Positions 8,351 to 16,887 of a stretch of DNA of 43,121 nucleotides are shown one piece after another (within the stretch, counting starts at the first letter, position 1; every line of letters starts with the position of its first letter). The position numbers and the translations under genes are program-made. Origin of the DNA: Bacillota bacterium (GTDB taxonomy: Bacteria; Bacillota; Clostridia; Lachnospirales; Lachnospiraceae). Below the pieces are notes generated by a model, which saw only the letters and a program-made list of their open reading frames with translations, was not told the origin of the DNA and searched no databases. The stretch spans positions 1 through 43,121 of the forward strand of contig JAKPAB010000170.1 of the NCBI GenBank assembly GCA_029779695.1, read 5' to 3'.

Positions 8351-8378
8351 ATTGTACTCATGTTAAGATAGAAATCAA
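8351..8378 (-). promoter_or_regulatory. Promoter of the tetR unit
   Basis: On the minus strand, TTGATT (8378-8373) and TACAAT (8356-8351) are separated by 16 bases, a good sigma-70/sigma-A match. The start of transcription would fall inside the palindrome at 8328-8349. Confidence 0.6.
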
Positions 8379-8529
8379 TAAAATAAATCATGAAAGTACT
8401 AAGTGGATAAAATATATAAAATTTAAATTGTATTCATATTTATACATACTGGGGATGTACAAGGTGAAAAAATAAGCGTATTATTCTCGAGATGCCTTTA
8501 AATCAAGTATATTTATTCGAGGATACATA

Positions 8530-8889
8530 ATGGAATTTTTGTTTGTAGGTGTCGGTGGAGCAGTTGGGGCCATGCTTCGCTATGGTATCAGTTTGACTCC
8601 GTATAAGGGTACATTCCCGATTCTCACACTTATAACGAATATTATAGGTGCAGTACTTATAGGTGCTATAGTGGGCGTAGCGGTCAAGAAAAACTGGTCT
8701 TCCAACACGGTTCTTTTCCTTAAAACAGGAGTATGTGGAGGCTTTACGACTTTTTCAACATTCTCGTTGGAGGCTCATAATCTCTTTCAGGCGGGGAGAA
8801 CGATTATGGCTGTTACATATATGATATTGTCTGTAGTATGTTGCGTTTCAGGTGTTATGGTAGGAATGTTAGCAGCAGAGAAGTGCTGA
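8530..8889 (+). CDS. crcB: Fluoride channel, CrcB/Fluc family
   Basis: The 119-residue protein has four hydrophobic segments and the family motifs GVGGAVGAMLRYG (7-19), Asn37 in LITNIIGA, and the GGFTTFSTFSLE block (70-81) that supplies the pore phenylalanines and the sodium-binding turn. Fluc proteins are dual-topology dimers that let fluoride leave the cell. ATG 8530 is preceded by CGAGGATACATA, with GAGG as the ribosome binding site. Many Firmicutes carry two adjacent crcB genes, whereas here there is one, consistent with a homodimer. A hairpin terminator follows at 8908. I could not fold a convincing fluoride riboswitch in the 150 bases upstream. Confidence 0.93.
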   Translation: MEFLFVGVGGAVGAMLRYGISLTPYKGTFPILTLITNIIGAVLIGAIVGVAVKKNWSSNTVLFLKTGVCGGFTTFSTFSLEAHNLFQAGRTIMAVTYMILSVVCCVSGVMVGMLAAEKC

Positions 8890-8907
8890 GCATATGGTAA
8901 AAAAGAA

Positions 8908-8951
8908 AATGTCTATGAGATGGACTACAATCCTCTCATAGACATTTTTTT
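8908..8951. terminator. Rho-independent terminator, probably bidirectional
   Basis: A 13-bp perfect stem (8908-8920, AATGTCTATGAGA; 8934-8946, TCTCATAGACATT) is followed by a T-run on the plus strand. On the minus strand it is followed by a T-rich tract (complement of 8901-8909). It ends crcB and probably also the long operon arriving from the other side. Confidence 0.85.
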
Positions 8952-9029
8952 GTGAGAAACAGAACCTTAAACAGTTGCCATACAGGAGCCCTTAATGAAT
9001 CGAGCACTAAGTACTTAATTAATCGAGAT

Positions 9030-10286
9030 TTAATCTCTCCTAAGTGCATCAATAGGATTGAGCTTGGCTGCTTTGTTGGCAGGAGTGACTCCAAATATTA
9101 TGCCGATTCCGATGGAGAAACCAACAGAAATTATTATCCAGGGTATAGAAATAGCAAAATCAAGGGAAATTACTACCGATAGGATCTTTGCCAGTATTAT
9201 CCCGACTATTACACCTAGTATGCCCCCAACACCGGTAAGGACGGCTGATTCTGTCAGAAACTGTGCCAATATATTTTTATTTTTGGCGCCAAGAGCCTTT
9301 TTCAGACCAATCTCGCCGGTACGTTCTGTTACGGATACCAGCATTATGTTCATTACACCGATACCACCAACCAGAAGGGACAGACTGGCAATGGATACCA
9401 GCATGATAGTGATTGAATGCGTAAGGGTGGTAATTGCTTCATTGGCCTGTGAAGAATTAAGGGCGCAATATTTAACTGTGTCACCTGTTCCGTATTTGTT
9501 TAGAGATTTAGAAACATTTTTTCCGATGCTGGCCATCTGCTTGGTGTCGCTTACTGATACAGCAACACTTTTTGGCTCATCAAATTGGTAGATAATGGGC
9601 CACACTTTGTTCGGAAAATAGACATTTCCGTAACTGGTATCAGAGCCTGACGACTGGTTATAGTCATCGATAGAATCATACTCCTCATTCTTTTTGGTAC
9701 TGTTTCGGACTACACCGACTACCTTAAATGGTTCTGAACCCACCTCGATTATCTGGCCGAGAGGATTATTGCCATCAAATAGTTTATCCACCAGATTATC
9801 ATCAACAAGAGCAATTTTGTCGGTAGATGAATATTCTTCTTTGGAGAAATCCCTTCCGGAAGTGACCTTGTATAAAAGAGTCCTTAGATAAGTAGAATCG
9901 ATTCCGTTGACCCGGGCACCGTAGTTCAGGCTCTTTTCCTTCCAATAGATACCATCATTGACATCACGGGTATTGTAAGCGCTAGCAGCTCTTACTCCGG
10001 ATATTCCCTTTATTTCCCTTAAGGAAGAGTCGTTGACACCGACAAATCCATTTGGGATCCCATTTGACATATCATAAGCATAGGAACCATCCTCACTGGG
10101 GGCTACAATCGTGACATTATTACCAGAACCTACCAGGCTCTTTTCCAGCTTCTTGGAGGTACCTTCTACAATTGACACTATAGCTATAATGGCGGCGATT
10201 CCGATTATTACTCCTAACATTGTGAGGAAGGAGCGCATCTTGTGAGAAAAGATTCCCTTGATTGCCTGTTCAATATTTTCTATCAT
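9030..10286 (-). CDS. MacB-like ABC transporter permease (FtsX-type)
   Basis: The start is ATG 10286 (MIENIEQAIKGIFSHKMRSFLTMLGVIIG), with AAGAGGA upstream; the longer frame to 10331 would start inside a palindrome and lacks a site. The 418-residue protein has the MacB/FtsX plan: TM1 at about 19-40, a large extracytoplasmic MacB_PCD domain (about 45-285), then three TM segments near the C-terminus around the conserved loop VTERTGEIGLKKALGAKNKNI. Such permeases couple ATP hydrolysis to transenvelope export or mechanotransmission of peptides, drugs or lipoproteins. It is the last gene of the operon, 87 bases after its adaptor, with a perfect 20-bp palindrome in that gap. Its partner ATPase and adaptor are the two genes just upstream. 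Confidence 0.92.
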   Translation of the reverse strand: MIENIEQAIKGIFSHKMRSFLTMLGVIIGIAAIIAIVSIVEGTSKKLEKSLVGSGNNVTIVAPSEDGSYAYDMSNGIPNGFVGVNDSSLREIKGISGVRAASAYNTRDVNDGIYWKEKSLNYGARVNGIDSTYLRTLLYKVTSGRDFSKEEYSSTDKIALVDDNLVDKLFDGNNPLGQIIEVGSEPFKVVGVVRNSTKKNEEYDSIDDYNQSSGSDTSYGNVYFPNKVWPIIYQFDEPKSVAVSVSDTKQMASIGKNVSKSLNKYGTGDTVKYCALNSSQANEAITTLTHSITIMLVSIASLSLLVGGIGVMNIMLVSVTERTGEIGLKKALGAKNKNILAQFLTESAVLTGVGGILGVIVGIILAKILSVVISLDFAISIPWIIISVGFSIGIGIIFGVTPANKAAKLNPIDALRRD

Positions 10287-10310
10287 ATTTTCCTCTTTTT
10301 TATAAAACGC

Positions 10311-10330
10311 TGTCAAAAATATTTTTGACA
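10311..10330. repeat. Perfect 20-bp palindrome between adaptor and permease genes
   Basis: TGTCAAAAAT (10311-10320) is directly followed by its exact reverse complement ATTTTTGACA (10321-10330). It lies in the 87-base gap before the MacB-like permease, 25 bases upstream of its start. It could be a protein-binding operator for an internal promoter or a small mRNA hairpin that limits expression or stability; there is no T-run that would make it a standard terminator. Confidence 0.7.
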
Positions 10331-10373
10331 CTCACATCAAGATATCAAGCAATTATATTGCCAAGTATTATAT

Positions 10374-11783
10374 TTAAAACATATTGAAAATAGATACTTT
10401 TTGCTTGGTTGTGGTTTTATTGCCAACAATTGCAGTTTTTCCGTAGGGAAAAGCAATCTTTTCGTTACCTTTTAATCCCTTGGTGATTTGAATAGATTCG
10501 GCATCTCCGGTAGATTTGATGCTTACGGTCTGCTTCTTTAGCTTACCCTTACCGTTGTCTATCATTACATAGTTGCCTTTGTTGTCGTTTCTGACATAGA
10601 TGCGCTGAAGAACTATGATATTATCAGAATTTTCTACGACCTTGGTTATCTCAACGTCATCATTCAGAGTAAAACCATCACTGGTCTCTAGGTAGGCTTT
10701 GAATTGGTAATAGGATGAATCTTGCATCGAGCCTCCGTCCGCATTATGATCAGTAGCAGGATAGTAGTTAAGCTCGGTTATGGTAGCAACGGAGTTGGCA
10801 GCCGACATATAATCGTTGATATTGACCTGGTCGCCGATTTTTGCCTTTATAATGTCATTTTCACTCATATATCCTGTTACTGTACTTCCCTCGGTAGAAC
10901 CTATGGTCAGAAAAGGCTTGCCATCGGTACTTGGATTGATACTGTCGCCGATGAATTTTACTATCCCTGGGACGGCCGCCTTAACAGTGGTATCTGATAT
11001 CTGCTGTTTTAGCTTCTTGATATCTAATTCTTCCTCTAAAATAGAACTTTTTAGGGTTTTGATTTTGTCATTGGTTTCTTTGATGGCATCATCCTTTTCC
11101 TTTTGTGTCATACCAGATCTGGAAATTGTAGGATCTGCAGGATCTGAAACAGCAATTGTCTTTAGCGAAGACTTTTGCAGTTTTGAGAAATTGCCAGAGC
11201 CTGTAAGGTCAGTTATGTTAGAACCTGTGCCGTTTGTATTTGTAGTTTCATCTTTTGAACCTGTATCAGGTTTGATTGGATCACCGGAATTATCAGAAGC
11301 TCCATTTTTCCCAGTGTCACTGTTGTTATCTGGGACAATAGGTGCATCAGGTGTATCCGGAACTTCAGGTGCATCAGGGATCGGAACAACATTCTGATAA
11401 TAGGCTAGCAGCTGGGTCTGGATATCGAGAGCAGCCTTATCAGATTCATATACCATATTTTGGGATATGAGCTCACCATTAATCGACTTGTCATCATAGG
11501 AATAAAGAACCGTTCCGGCCTTGACACTATCGCCTACATTTACAAAGACCTTAGACACAGACTTACTTCCATCTACATAAAATTCTTGAGCGTTGTCATC
11601 TGTTATGCGACCTGACATTGTAGAGTTGTTTTGTATGTACCCGGAATTAAGATCAGATACAGACTGGACATAGGCCATGTTATGATCACGTCTGACTCTG
11701 TCTAACAGATAGACTATAACACACAGGATAACAGCAATTATGACCAGGACAATTACTAACTTTTTTTTGGATTTAGCTTTCAT
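10374..11783 (-). CDS. Efflux membrane-fusion (HlyD/MacA-like) adaptor with low-complexity insert
   Basis: The 469-residue product has an N-terminal membrane anchor (about 9-27). The first lipoyl half follows (VFVNVGDSVKAGTVLYSYDD, 79-98), then a helical segment (100-130). A Pro/Asp/Asn/Thr/Gly-rich tract spans about 133-200, a short coiled coil about 226-262, and the second lipoyl half starts near 265 (VKAAVPGIVKFIG). Beta-barrel domains complete it. Adaptors of this kind link an inner-membrane ABC pump to the envelope. In MacA the two helices form a hairpin; here its tip is replaced by the disordered tract, which is unusual. ATG 11783 overlaps the stop of the upstream ATPase (ATGA) and has an AGGAGG site. 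It is the second adaptor in this operon. Confidence 0.87.
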   Translation of the reverse strand: MKAKSKKKLVIVLVIIAVILCVIVYLLDRVRRDHNMAYVQSVSDLNSGYIQNNSTMSGRITDDNAQEFYVDGSKSVSKVFVNVGDSVKAGTVLYSYDDKSINGELISQNMVYESDKAALDIQTQLLAYYQNVVPIPDAPEVPDTPDAPIVPDNNSDTGKNGASDNSGDPIKPDTGSKDETTNTNGTGSNITDLTGSGNFSKLQKSSLKTIAVSDPADPTISRSGMTQKEKDDAIKETNDKIKTLKSSILEEELDIKKLKQQISDTTVKAAVPGIVKFIGDSINPSTDGKPFLTIGSTEGSTVTGYMSENDIIKAKIGDQVNINDYMSAANSVATITELNYYPATDHNADGGSMQDSSYYQFKAYLETSDGFTLNDDVEITKVVENSDNIIVLQRIYVRNDNKGNYVMIDNGKGKLKKQTVSIKSTGDAESIQITKGLKGNEKIAFPYGKTAIVGNKTTTKQKVSIFNMF

Positions 11784-12481
11784 GCGTCCTCCTTATTGAT
11801 CAGAGACGGATCATCATAGATACGACCGTCTACAATGTATGCGATTTTTTTCGCCCTCTTGGCGATATTTGGATCATGAGTGATCATTACTATGGTTATG
11901 CCTTCACGATTTAGAGTATCGAATAGATCCATAATATCTCTCCCTGACTTTTGATCAAGGGCACCGGTTGGCTCATCAGCCAGTAGCATATCCGGATGAT
12001 TGATAAGGGATCTGGCAATTGCCACACGTTGTTTCTGCCCGCCGGAAAGCTGAGAAGGACGGTGATCCAATCTATCTCCCAGACCTACTTTATCCAGAGC
12101 AGAGGCTGCAATATCTTTCCTTTCTTTTCTCGGAGTACCAGAAAATGATAAGGGGAGCATGACATTCTGCAGTGCAGTCTCTCCAGGCAGTAGTTCAAAG
12201 TTCTGAAATACAAATCCGATTTTTCTTGCTCTAAGTTCTGCCAGTTTATTATCAGACAGTGATAGGATATCAGTGCCGTCGAATTCATATGTCCCTGAGG
12301 ATGGAGTATCCAGACATCCGATTATATTCATAAGCGTGGATTTGCCGGAACCGGAAGGACCCATAATGGCCAGATAGTCGCCCTTTTCCACGGTTAGTGT
12401 AATGTCATTAAGAACAGGAACCGGGGTGTCCTTGGGCTGATATACTTTATTGATATTTCTTAGTTCTATCATATCCATCAA
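11780..12481 (-). CDS. MacB/LolD-like ABC transporter ATP-binding protein
   Basis: The 233-residue ATPase has Walker A GPSGSGKST (41-49), the Q-loop in FVFQNFELLPGE, the signature LSGGQKQR, Walker B MLLADEPTGALD and the switch His in MITHDPN. The sequence EPTGALD and the overall length are typical of the MacB/LolD/FtsE group that drives FtsX-type permeases. It overlaps its neighbours at both ends by four bases (ATGA), showing translational coupling to the adaptors on either side. Its permease partner is the gene ending at 9030. Confidence 0.95.
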   Translation of the reverse strand: MMDMIELRNINKVYQPKDTPVPVLNDITLTVEKGDYLAIMGPSGSGKSTLMNIIGCLDTPSSGTYEFDGTDILSLSDNKLAELRARKIGFVFQNFELLPGETALQNVMLPLSFSGTPRKERKDIAASALDKVGLGDRLDHRPSQLSGGQKQRVAIARSLINHPDMLLADEPTGALDQKSGRDIMDLFDTLNREGITIVMITHDPNIAKRAKKIAYIVDGRIYDDPSLINKEDA

Positions 12482-13467
12482 CCCTCCGGTTTCGTTGTAT
12501 TCTTAGTGCTATTATCGGTAGTATTATCAGTAGATACTTCTACATAGAGATGCTGCCCGATCATCAGTCCCTCCGGTGTATCGATAGATGCGTAGAAATT
12601 GTATTTGGAGGCCTGTTGCGTATTGTTAGTATCAGAAGATCCCATCATTTGATTATTATTTTGGACGGTAGATTCAGTATCTACCTTGGTTATCTTGCCG
12701 GTCCATTTCTTATCGTTGATCCTCGAACGAAATGTCACTGGAGTTCCGGCAGCCAACATTGAAATATTCAGTTCATCAACAGTACCCTTAACCCTATAAG
12801 CATTGCTAGAAAGAATCGTCATAAATGCCGTATCGTCGGAGCTATTATTGGAAGCATTGATATTAGTAATGATCCCATCGATCGGAGAAGTAACTATTGA
12901 ACTTGATATTTTCTTGTTAAGCGAGTCGATCTCGGCTTGTTTAGTCTTCACATTCAGTTCAGCCTGCTTTAGCTGGGTAGTGAGATCCTGAATCTGCGAA
13001 GAATATTCAAGCTTTGAAGCATCATCTGTGGCTTTTGCCTTCTCAGCTTCAAGGGAACTGACCTGATTCTGCAGGTCTGTTACAGAATCGTTGGAGGCGC
13101 TTAATTCCAGTTTACCTTGTTCTATCTGGAGTGACAGATCTGCAGTTTTATAGGTAAATAGCTGTTGACCTGCTTTTACAGAGTCTCCCTTTTGGACTAG
13201 GATCTTATCAAGCTGCCTATCACTGTCCAGCTTGATATCATTGGATTGCTCAGGCTCTACAACGCCGGTAAATATTGCAGAGGCACTAAGATTGGCATTG
13301 CCCGAATCAAAATTATGATTGCCTCCGGCAGTATTTTTACTATCGGACTTTTTACCTTTTACTAAAAACCAATATGCTCCGCCTGCAACTATGGCAAGAA
13401 TAAGGATTACCACAATGGTAATGATCAGTTTCTTGTGCTTTTTTCCGGTTCCTGTGCTTTTACTCAT
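12478..13467 (-). CDS. Efflux membrane-fusion (HlyD/MacA-like) adaptor
   Basis: The 329-residue adaptor has a membrane anchor at about 14-35, a first lipoyl half (ILVQKGDSVKAGQQLFTYKT, 89-107), and a long alpha-helical hairpin at about 112-188 with many Glu/Gln/Lys heptads. A second lipoyl half starts at 190 (SIVTSPIDGIITNIN), followed by a beta-barrel domain (PVTFRSRINDKKWTGKITKV). The C-terminus is rich in Asn/Thr. It starts inside the last codons of the upstream permease gene (8-base overlap) and its end overlaps the ATPase start. This one has the ordinary hairpin; the second adaptor of the operon does not. Confidence 0.92.
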   Translation of the reverse strand: MSKSTGTGKKHKKLIITIVVILILAIVAGGAYWFLVKGKKSDSKNTAGGNHNFDSGNANLSASAIFTGVVEPEQSNDIKLDSDRQLDKILVQKGDSVKAGQQLFTYKTADLSLQIEQGKLELSASNDSVTDLQNQVSSLEAEKAKATDDASKLEYSSQIQDLTTQLKQAELNVKTKQAEIDSLNKKISSSIVTSPIDGIITNINASNNSSDDTAFMTILSSNAYRVKGTVDELNISMLAAGTPVTFRSRINDKKWTGKITKVDTESTVQNNNQMMGSSDTNNTQQASKYNFYASIDTPEGLMIGQHLYVEVSTDNTTDNSTKNTTKPEG

Positions 13468-15538
13468 TTTTATCCTCCTCCAATATCTTAGTGACTTTAT
13501 CGATGTCTGCTATTCTGACGAAAATACCTTGATTTGCATATTTGGATTTATTTTTATAATAAATATTCACGTATCCGATACTTTTTATATCAGTTCTTGG
13601 ATTCCCAATATCAGGTATCCGCTTTACTGATGATAAAAATGTTTTGATCTTTTCCTTGCCACTTATATTAATAGAAATATTACCGTTTACATAAGGCTGA
13701 TAGGTTATGTTGGTTATTTCGTCTATCATATTCTTACCACCCTTTGTAGAAACTCCTCTTTTTCGTAGGAATTCCAAAGTGTTTTTATATTCAGGATATA
13801 TATACATCTCAGATATGTATGCAGTATTGTTAGAATCATAATCATAATTGCTATCAGAACAAATCAATGAGATGTCAAATAAAGCTGTTGAGTTCTTGTA
13901 ATCGGAATAGGTCATTGATTCCGAATCCTTTTTAAGTGCTTTTTGAAGCAGTCTGATGTCTGGCTGAAGCAGAGGAATGGACTTATTGATGGATACTTGA
14001 GTATTCCAATCAGTAATTACCGCTTCTGTACTAGGTCCTTGGATCTCGGTTCGGAAAAGAGAAGCATGTTTATTAAAATCTTTGTTTTTCGTCAATGTGG
14101 ATAAGAGCTTCTCATGGCTCTTAACATCGACAGCATAGATCCTGTATACCTTTCGACCACTTTTAAGAACGTAACATACAGTGCAGGGTATGGTTTTATC
14201 TACCGATATATTTCCATCATCGGTGGAGATATTTTCAGTTTCAGCATGATCAACGGAATTATTCATGGATCTGGATACAGTTTTTAAAATAGGAGTAAAA
14301 TCAGTAGTCTGATTCATCTCTGCCTTAATGGAAGCATCAGGATCAAACATTATGGTCCCTTGATAATAGGTCTCATATCCTGATGAGAATCCCACAGAAC
14401 GAAGTTCGCTGGCTTTGGGAATATATGTATCCATTCCAAATGGATCACAGATCATGATGATCAGGATCAGAACATCAGTTAAAAAGGCAGCAGCAGTGAG
14501 CTTGATGCCTTTTTTTAGTTTTATCGGCCCCTGATTAAATATCATATCTATAATAAGTGAGTAGATACAGACAGAAAATAAGGTTGAAAATGCAAACCAG
14601 GTTCTATCAGTGACCACCATATCAGCACCGGAAAGAGAATATATTAGATACCCTGTCAGGAAAGAGGTTGGGATTGTGATCATGAATTTAAATATATTTT
14701 TGGTTATTTCCCATGAATATGCTTCGCCTGCACTTTCGGAAGGACGTCTATCATACAGGATGATCCCCAGGATCAGGAAAATAATGGCATAGCCTATAGA
14801 TATCATTACCGAAAATATATCACCAAAATGGTAATAAATAGAGCTGGCAGGTGAAAAGGCCGAAGTGTTTAGAAACATGTATGATAGGTCATGATTCAAA
14901 ATGTGTTGATAGCAGACCCCGACAATTGAATAGTAAAGTGTCAGGCATCCGGGTAAAAAGCTCATAAAGAATACGGCAGTCAGGCAACCTATAAATGTTC
15001 GTCCTGTTATTACCATTGAAAATACGACACAGGAGTATACTGCCATGAAACAGACGATCCTCCGAAGCATGGCATATAACATTATTGGAATGGCACTGTA
15101 AGGGGTAGGGGTTATGATCAACCCTAATATCATACCCAGAATATTGGCCAGAATATATGGAGTCAAGATCAGTACGGCTCCATTTATATATCTTATTAAA
15201 AAGAGCTTTTTCCTCTTGATGGGGATACTATGGTAAAAGTCCTCGCTGGCAGAGCTATGCATATATTTAAAATTAAATGCAGCCATTATAAAGGCAAATA
15301 CCATGAGAATAACAGTAGGAAGGATCCCGGCTCTTTCTAGTACCTGCTGTATCATTCGGGTCTGCTGGTATATCAGCTCTGTATTAGATGTTGTATAGTT
15401 ATTATCAATAGTCTGGTTTAAAAACAGCAGACGTACTGGAAAACATAATAGAAAAGTAACAAAAGATAAAAATGCCAAATACATATTGGACTTTAGATTT
15501 ATTTTTATTAGCTTATGCAAAGATTTTTCTGAGATCAT
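13460..15538 (-). CDS. Large ABC transporter permease (YtrC/D-like, bacitracin/lantibiotic-type context)
   Basis: The start is ATG 15538 (MISEKSLHKLIKINLKSN), with GGAGG about 9 bases upstream; it overlaps the end of the ATPase gene by 26 bases. The 692-residue protein has about eight hydrophobic segments in its first 400 residues (for example YLAFLSFVTFLLCFPVRLLF, VILMVFAFIMAAFNF, ALYSCVVFSMVITG-like segments). After them comes a roughly 300-residue hydrophilic C-terminal region, probably extracytoplasmic, that I do not recognise. The internal HSSASEDFYHSIPIKRKKLFL resembles the cytoplasmic loop of ABC-2-type permeases. With the YtrA-like regulator and YtrB-like ATPase it forms the first transport module of the operon. 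The substrate is unknown. Confidence 0.85.
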   Translation of the reverse strand: MISEKSLHKLIKINLKSNMYLAFLSFVTFLLCFPVRLLFLNQTIDNNYTTSNTELIYQQTRMIQQVLERAGILPTVILMVFAFIMAAFNFKYMHSSASEDFYHSIPIKRKKLFLIRYINGAVLILTPYILANILGMILGLIITPTPYSAIPIMLYAMLRRIVCFMAVYSCVVFSMVITGRTFIGCLTAVFFMSFLPGCLTLYYSIVGVCYQHILNHDLSYMFLNTSAFSPASSIYYHFGDIFSVMISIGYAIIFLILGIILYDRRPSESAGEAYSWEITKNIFKFMITIPTSFLTGYLIYSLSGADMVVTDRTWFAFSTLFSVCIYSLIIDMIFNQGPIKLKKGIKLTAAAFLTDVLILIIMICDPFGMDTYIPKASELRSVGFSSGYETYYQGTIMFDPDASIKAEMNQTTDFTPILKTVSRSMNNSVDHAETENISTDDGNISVDKTIPCTVCYVLKSGRKVYRIYAVDVKSHEKLLSTLTKNKDFNKHASLFRTEIQGPSTEAVITDWNTQVSINKSIPLLQPDIRLLQKALKKDSESMTYSDYKNSTALFDISLICSDSNYDYDSNNTAYISEMYIYPEYKNTLEFLRKRGVSTKGGKNMIDEITNITYQPYVNGNISINISGKEKIKTFLSSVKRIPDIGNPRTDIKSIGYVNIYYKNKSKYANQGIFVRIADIDKVTKILEEDKNE

Positions 15539-16415
15539 AACCACAGGCCTCCGTTTCAGTAATAAATATTTCTTCCAATGTAAGTGGTAAAAATTCAAAG
15601 AAAACCGGATCAAGTGAATTTACAGCCTTTTTGATGCCGTCCCTTTGACCTCTTGCGATCACCGTGAAAAGAGATCCACTTCTATCGATGGAAATAGGAT
15701 GTATCAGGCTGGAGATGGTAGCTTCCTGGCTGACATCCTGTAGTACAACCTGAAATTTCTGGGACTGGAACTTTATATCTTCCAATTGCTCAGAGAGCAG
15801 CACACTGCCCTTATGCAGCAGCCCTATCCTACCACTGATATCTTCGATCTCTCTTAGATTGTGGGATGCGATCACCGGCACTATTTTTCGGTCATAGACC
15901 TCTTCTGCCATAATACTCTTAACAGTCTGCCTGATAACCGGATCCAATCCATCAAAGGCCTCATCGCATAATATATATTTTGCTCCGGAGGAGAGAGCCA
16001 GCAGGAGCTTTAACTGCCGCTTCATTCCCTTGGAGTAATTTCTTATATTACTGTTTTTCCCCATACCTAATTTATTACTCATAAATTCAAAGCGCGTTTG
16101 ATCAAAATCCTTGTATACGGCTCTACATATTTCGGACATGGAAGCAGGCGTAGAATTCTGAGGGAACATATCAGAATCTGATATGAAGCATAGTTTTTCC
16201 TTGGCAGAGGGATTCTCGAAAACTGATTCGCCGTCCACCAGAACCTCACCTGAGTCTTGCTTGATCACACCTGATATTATTCTTAGAAGTGTACTTTTAC
16301 CGGCACCGTTTGTACCGATCAAACCAAAGATATCATCATCGTTTATATCCATGGTAACGTTATTAAGAGCCATAACCCCATTATAGGATTTACACAGATT
16401 CTTGATCTCGATCAT
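15513..16415 (-). CDS. ABC transporter ATP-binding protein (YtrB-like)
   Basis: The 300-residue ATPase has Walker A GTNGAGKST, a signature that reads YSKGMKRQ instead of LSGGQ, and Walker B YILCDEAFDGLDP. The C-terminal 100 residues are an extra domain common in ATPases of the YtrB/EcsA/CcmA type. The degenerate signature is normal for this subgroup, which works with ABC-2-like permeases. The start overlaps the stop of the GntR gene by four bases and the end overlaps the permease gene. In Bacillus, ytrA-ytrB modules respond to cell-wall antibiotics; the same link here is an inference from synteny. Confidence 0.93.
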   Translation of the reverse strand: MIEIKNLCKSYNGVMALNNVTMDINDDDIFGLIGTNGAGKSTLLRIISGVIKQDSGEVLVDGESVFENPSAKEKLCFISDSDMFPQNSTPASMSEICRAVYKDFDQTRFEFMSNKLGMGKNSNIRNYSKGMKRQLKLLLALSSGAKYILCDEAFDGLDPVIRQTVKSIMAEEVYDRKIVPVIASHNLREIEDISGRIGLLHKGSVLLSEQLEDIKFQSQKFQVVLQDVSQEATISSLIHPISIDRSGSLFTVIARGQRDGIKKAVNSLDPVFFEFLPLTLEEIFITETEACGYDLRKIFA

Positions 16416-16789
16416 TTCTTACGCCCCTCTTTATCATATATTGTTGCAACCTCATTGATACAGTCTTCTCTTGAAAATCCTAGCTTTATGGCCTCAGCTA
16501 TCAGATCTGATAGTGTTTCTTGCCATTTTCTGATCCGATCCTTTCGAAGTGAAGATGGTTCCGCCACAAAGCTTCCCTTGCCCTTAACGGAATATATATA
16601 TCCGTTATCCTCAAGAATGGAAAAAGCTTTTTGCACAGTATTAGGATTGACAGATAGCTTGGATGCAATGGATCTAACGGAAGGAAGCCGTTCATCCTTT
16701 TTAAATACACCTGTGGCTATCAGTATTTCGTATTTATCCACGAGCTGTTCATAGATGGCTCGAGGATCTTGGTAATTGACCTCTATCAT
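16412..16789 (-). CDS. GntR-family repressor, YtrA type
   Basis: The 125-residue protein is a short GntR member: winged helix-turn-helix at about 10-78 (IYEQLVDKYEILIATGVFKK, LPSVRSIASKLSVNPNTVQKAFSILEDNGYI, VKGKGSFVA) and only a short C-terminal helical tail. This is the YtrA subfamily that sits beside ABC transporter genes. It is the first gene of the seven-gene minus-strand operon, so it probably represses the whole unit from the promoter at 16866-16893. It ends with a four-base overlap with the ATPase. Confidence 0.94.
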   Translation of the reverse strand: MIEVNYQDPRAIYEQLVDKYEILIATGVFKKDERLPSVRSIASKLSVNPNTVQKAFSILEDNGYIYSVKGKGSFVAEPSSLRKDRIRKWQETLSDLIAEAIKLGFSREDCINEVATIYDKEGRKK

Positions 16790-16861
16790 ATAAGTGTCCT
16801 GTTTCTTTTTTTACATGTATAAAACACGATGTTTTTTAATTTGAAATAAAATTTACCTCAT

Positions 16862-16887
16862 GTGTATTATAACACTTAGTACACTTG
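16862..16887. promoter_or_regulatory. Possible GntR operator region
   Basis: The -10 of the minus-strand promoter sits in an imperfect palindrome (GTGT-ATTATA-ACAC, 16862-16875). Next to it, ACACTT is repeated (16873-16878 and 16882-16887, three bases apart). These are candidate contacts for the YtrA-like repressor. The symmetry is short, so this is tentative. Confidence 0.4.

Noticed and set aside
8440-8529. Possible fluoride riboswitch before crcB (contains GGGGATG)
   Set aside because: The matching CCCC-type partner, the pseudoknot strand and the conserved A-rich joint are not found, so the fold cannot be built.
9058-9591. Long plus-strand frame opposite the MacB-like permease
   Set aside because: It is a mirror frame: it lacks a ribosome binding site and its composition follows from the conserved minus-strand protein.
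10816-11397. Long plus-strand frame opposite the second adaptor
   Set aside because: It arises from the low-complexity minus-strand coding sequence; no start signal or family resemblance.
15513-16415. Defective ABC signature (YSKGM instead of LSGGQ) as a sign of inactivation
   Set aside because: This variant is usual in the YtrB/CcmA-like subgroup, and the Walker motifs are intact.
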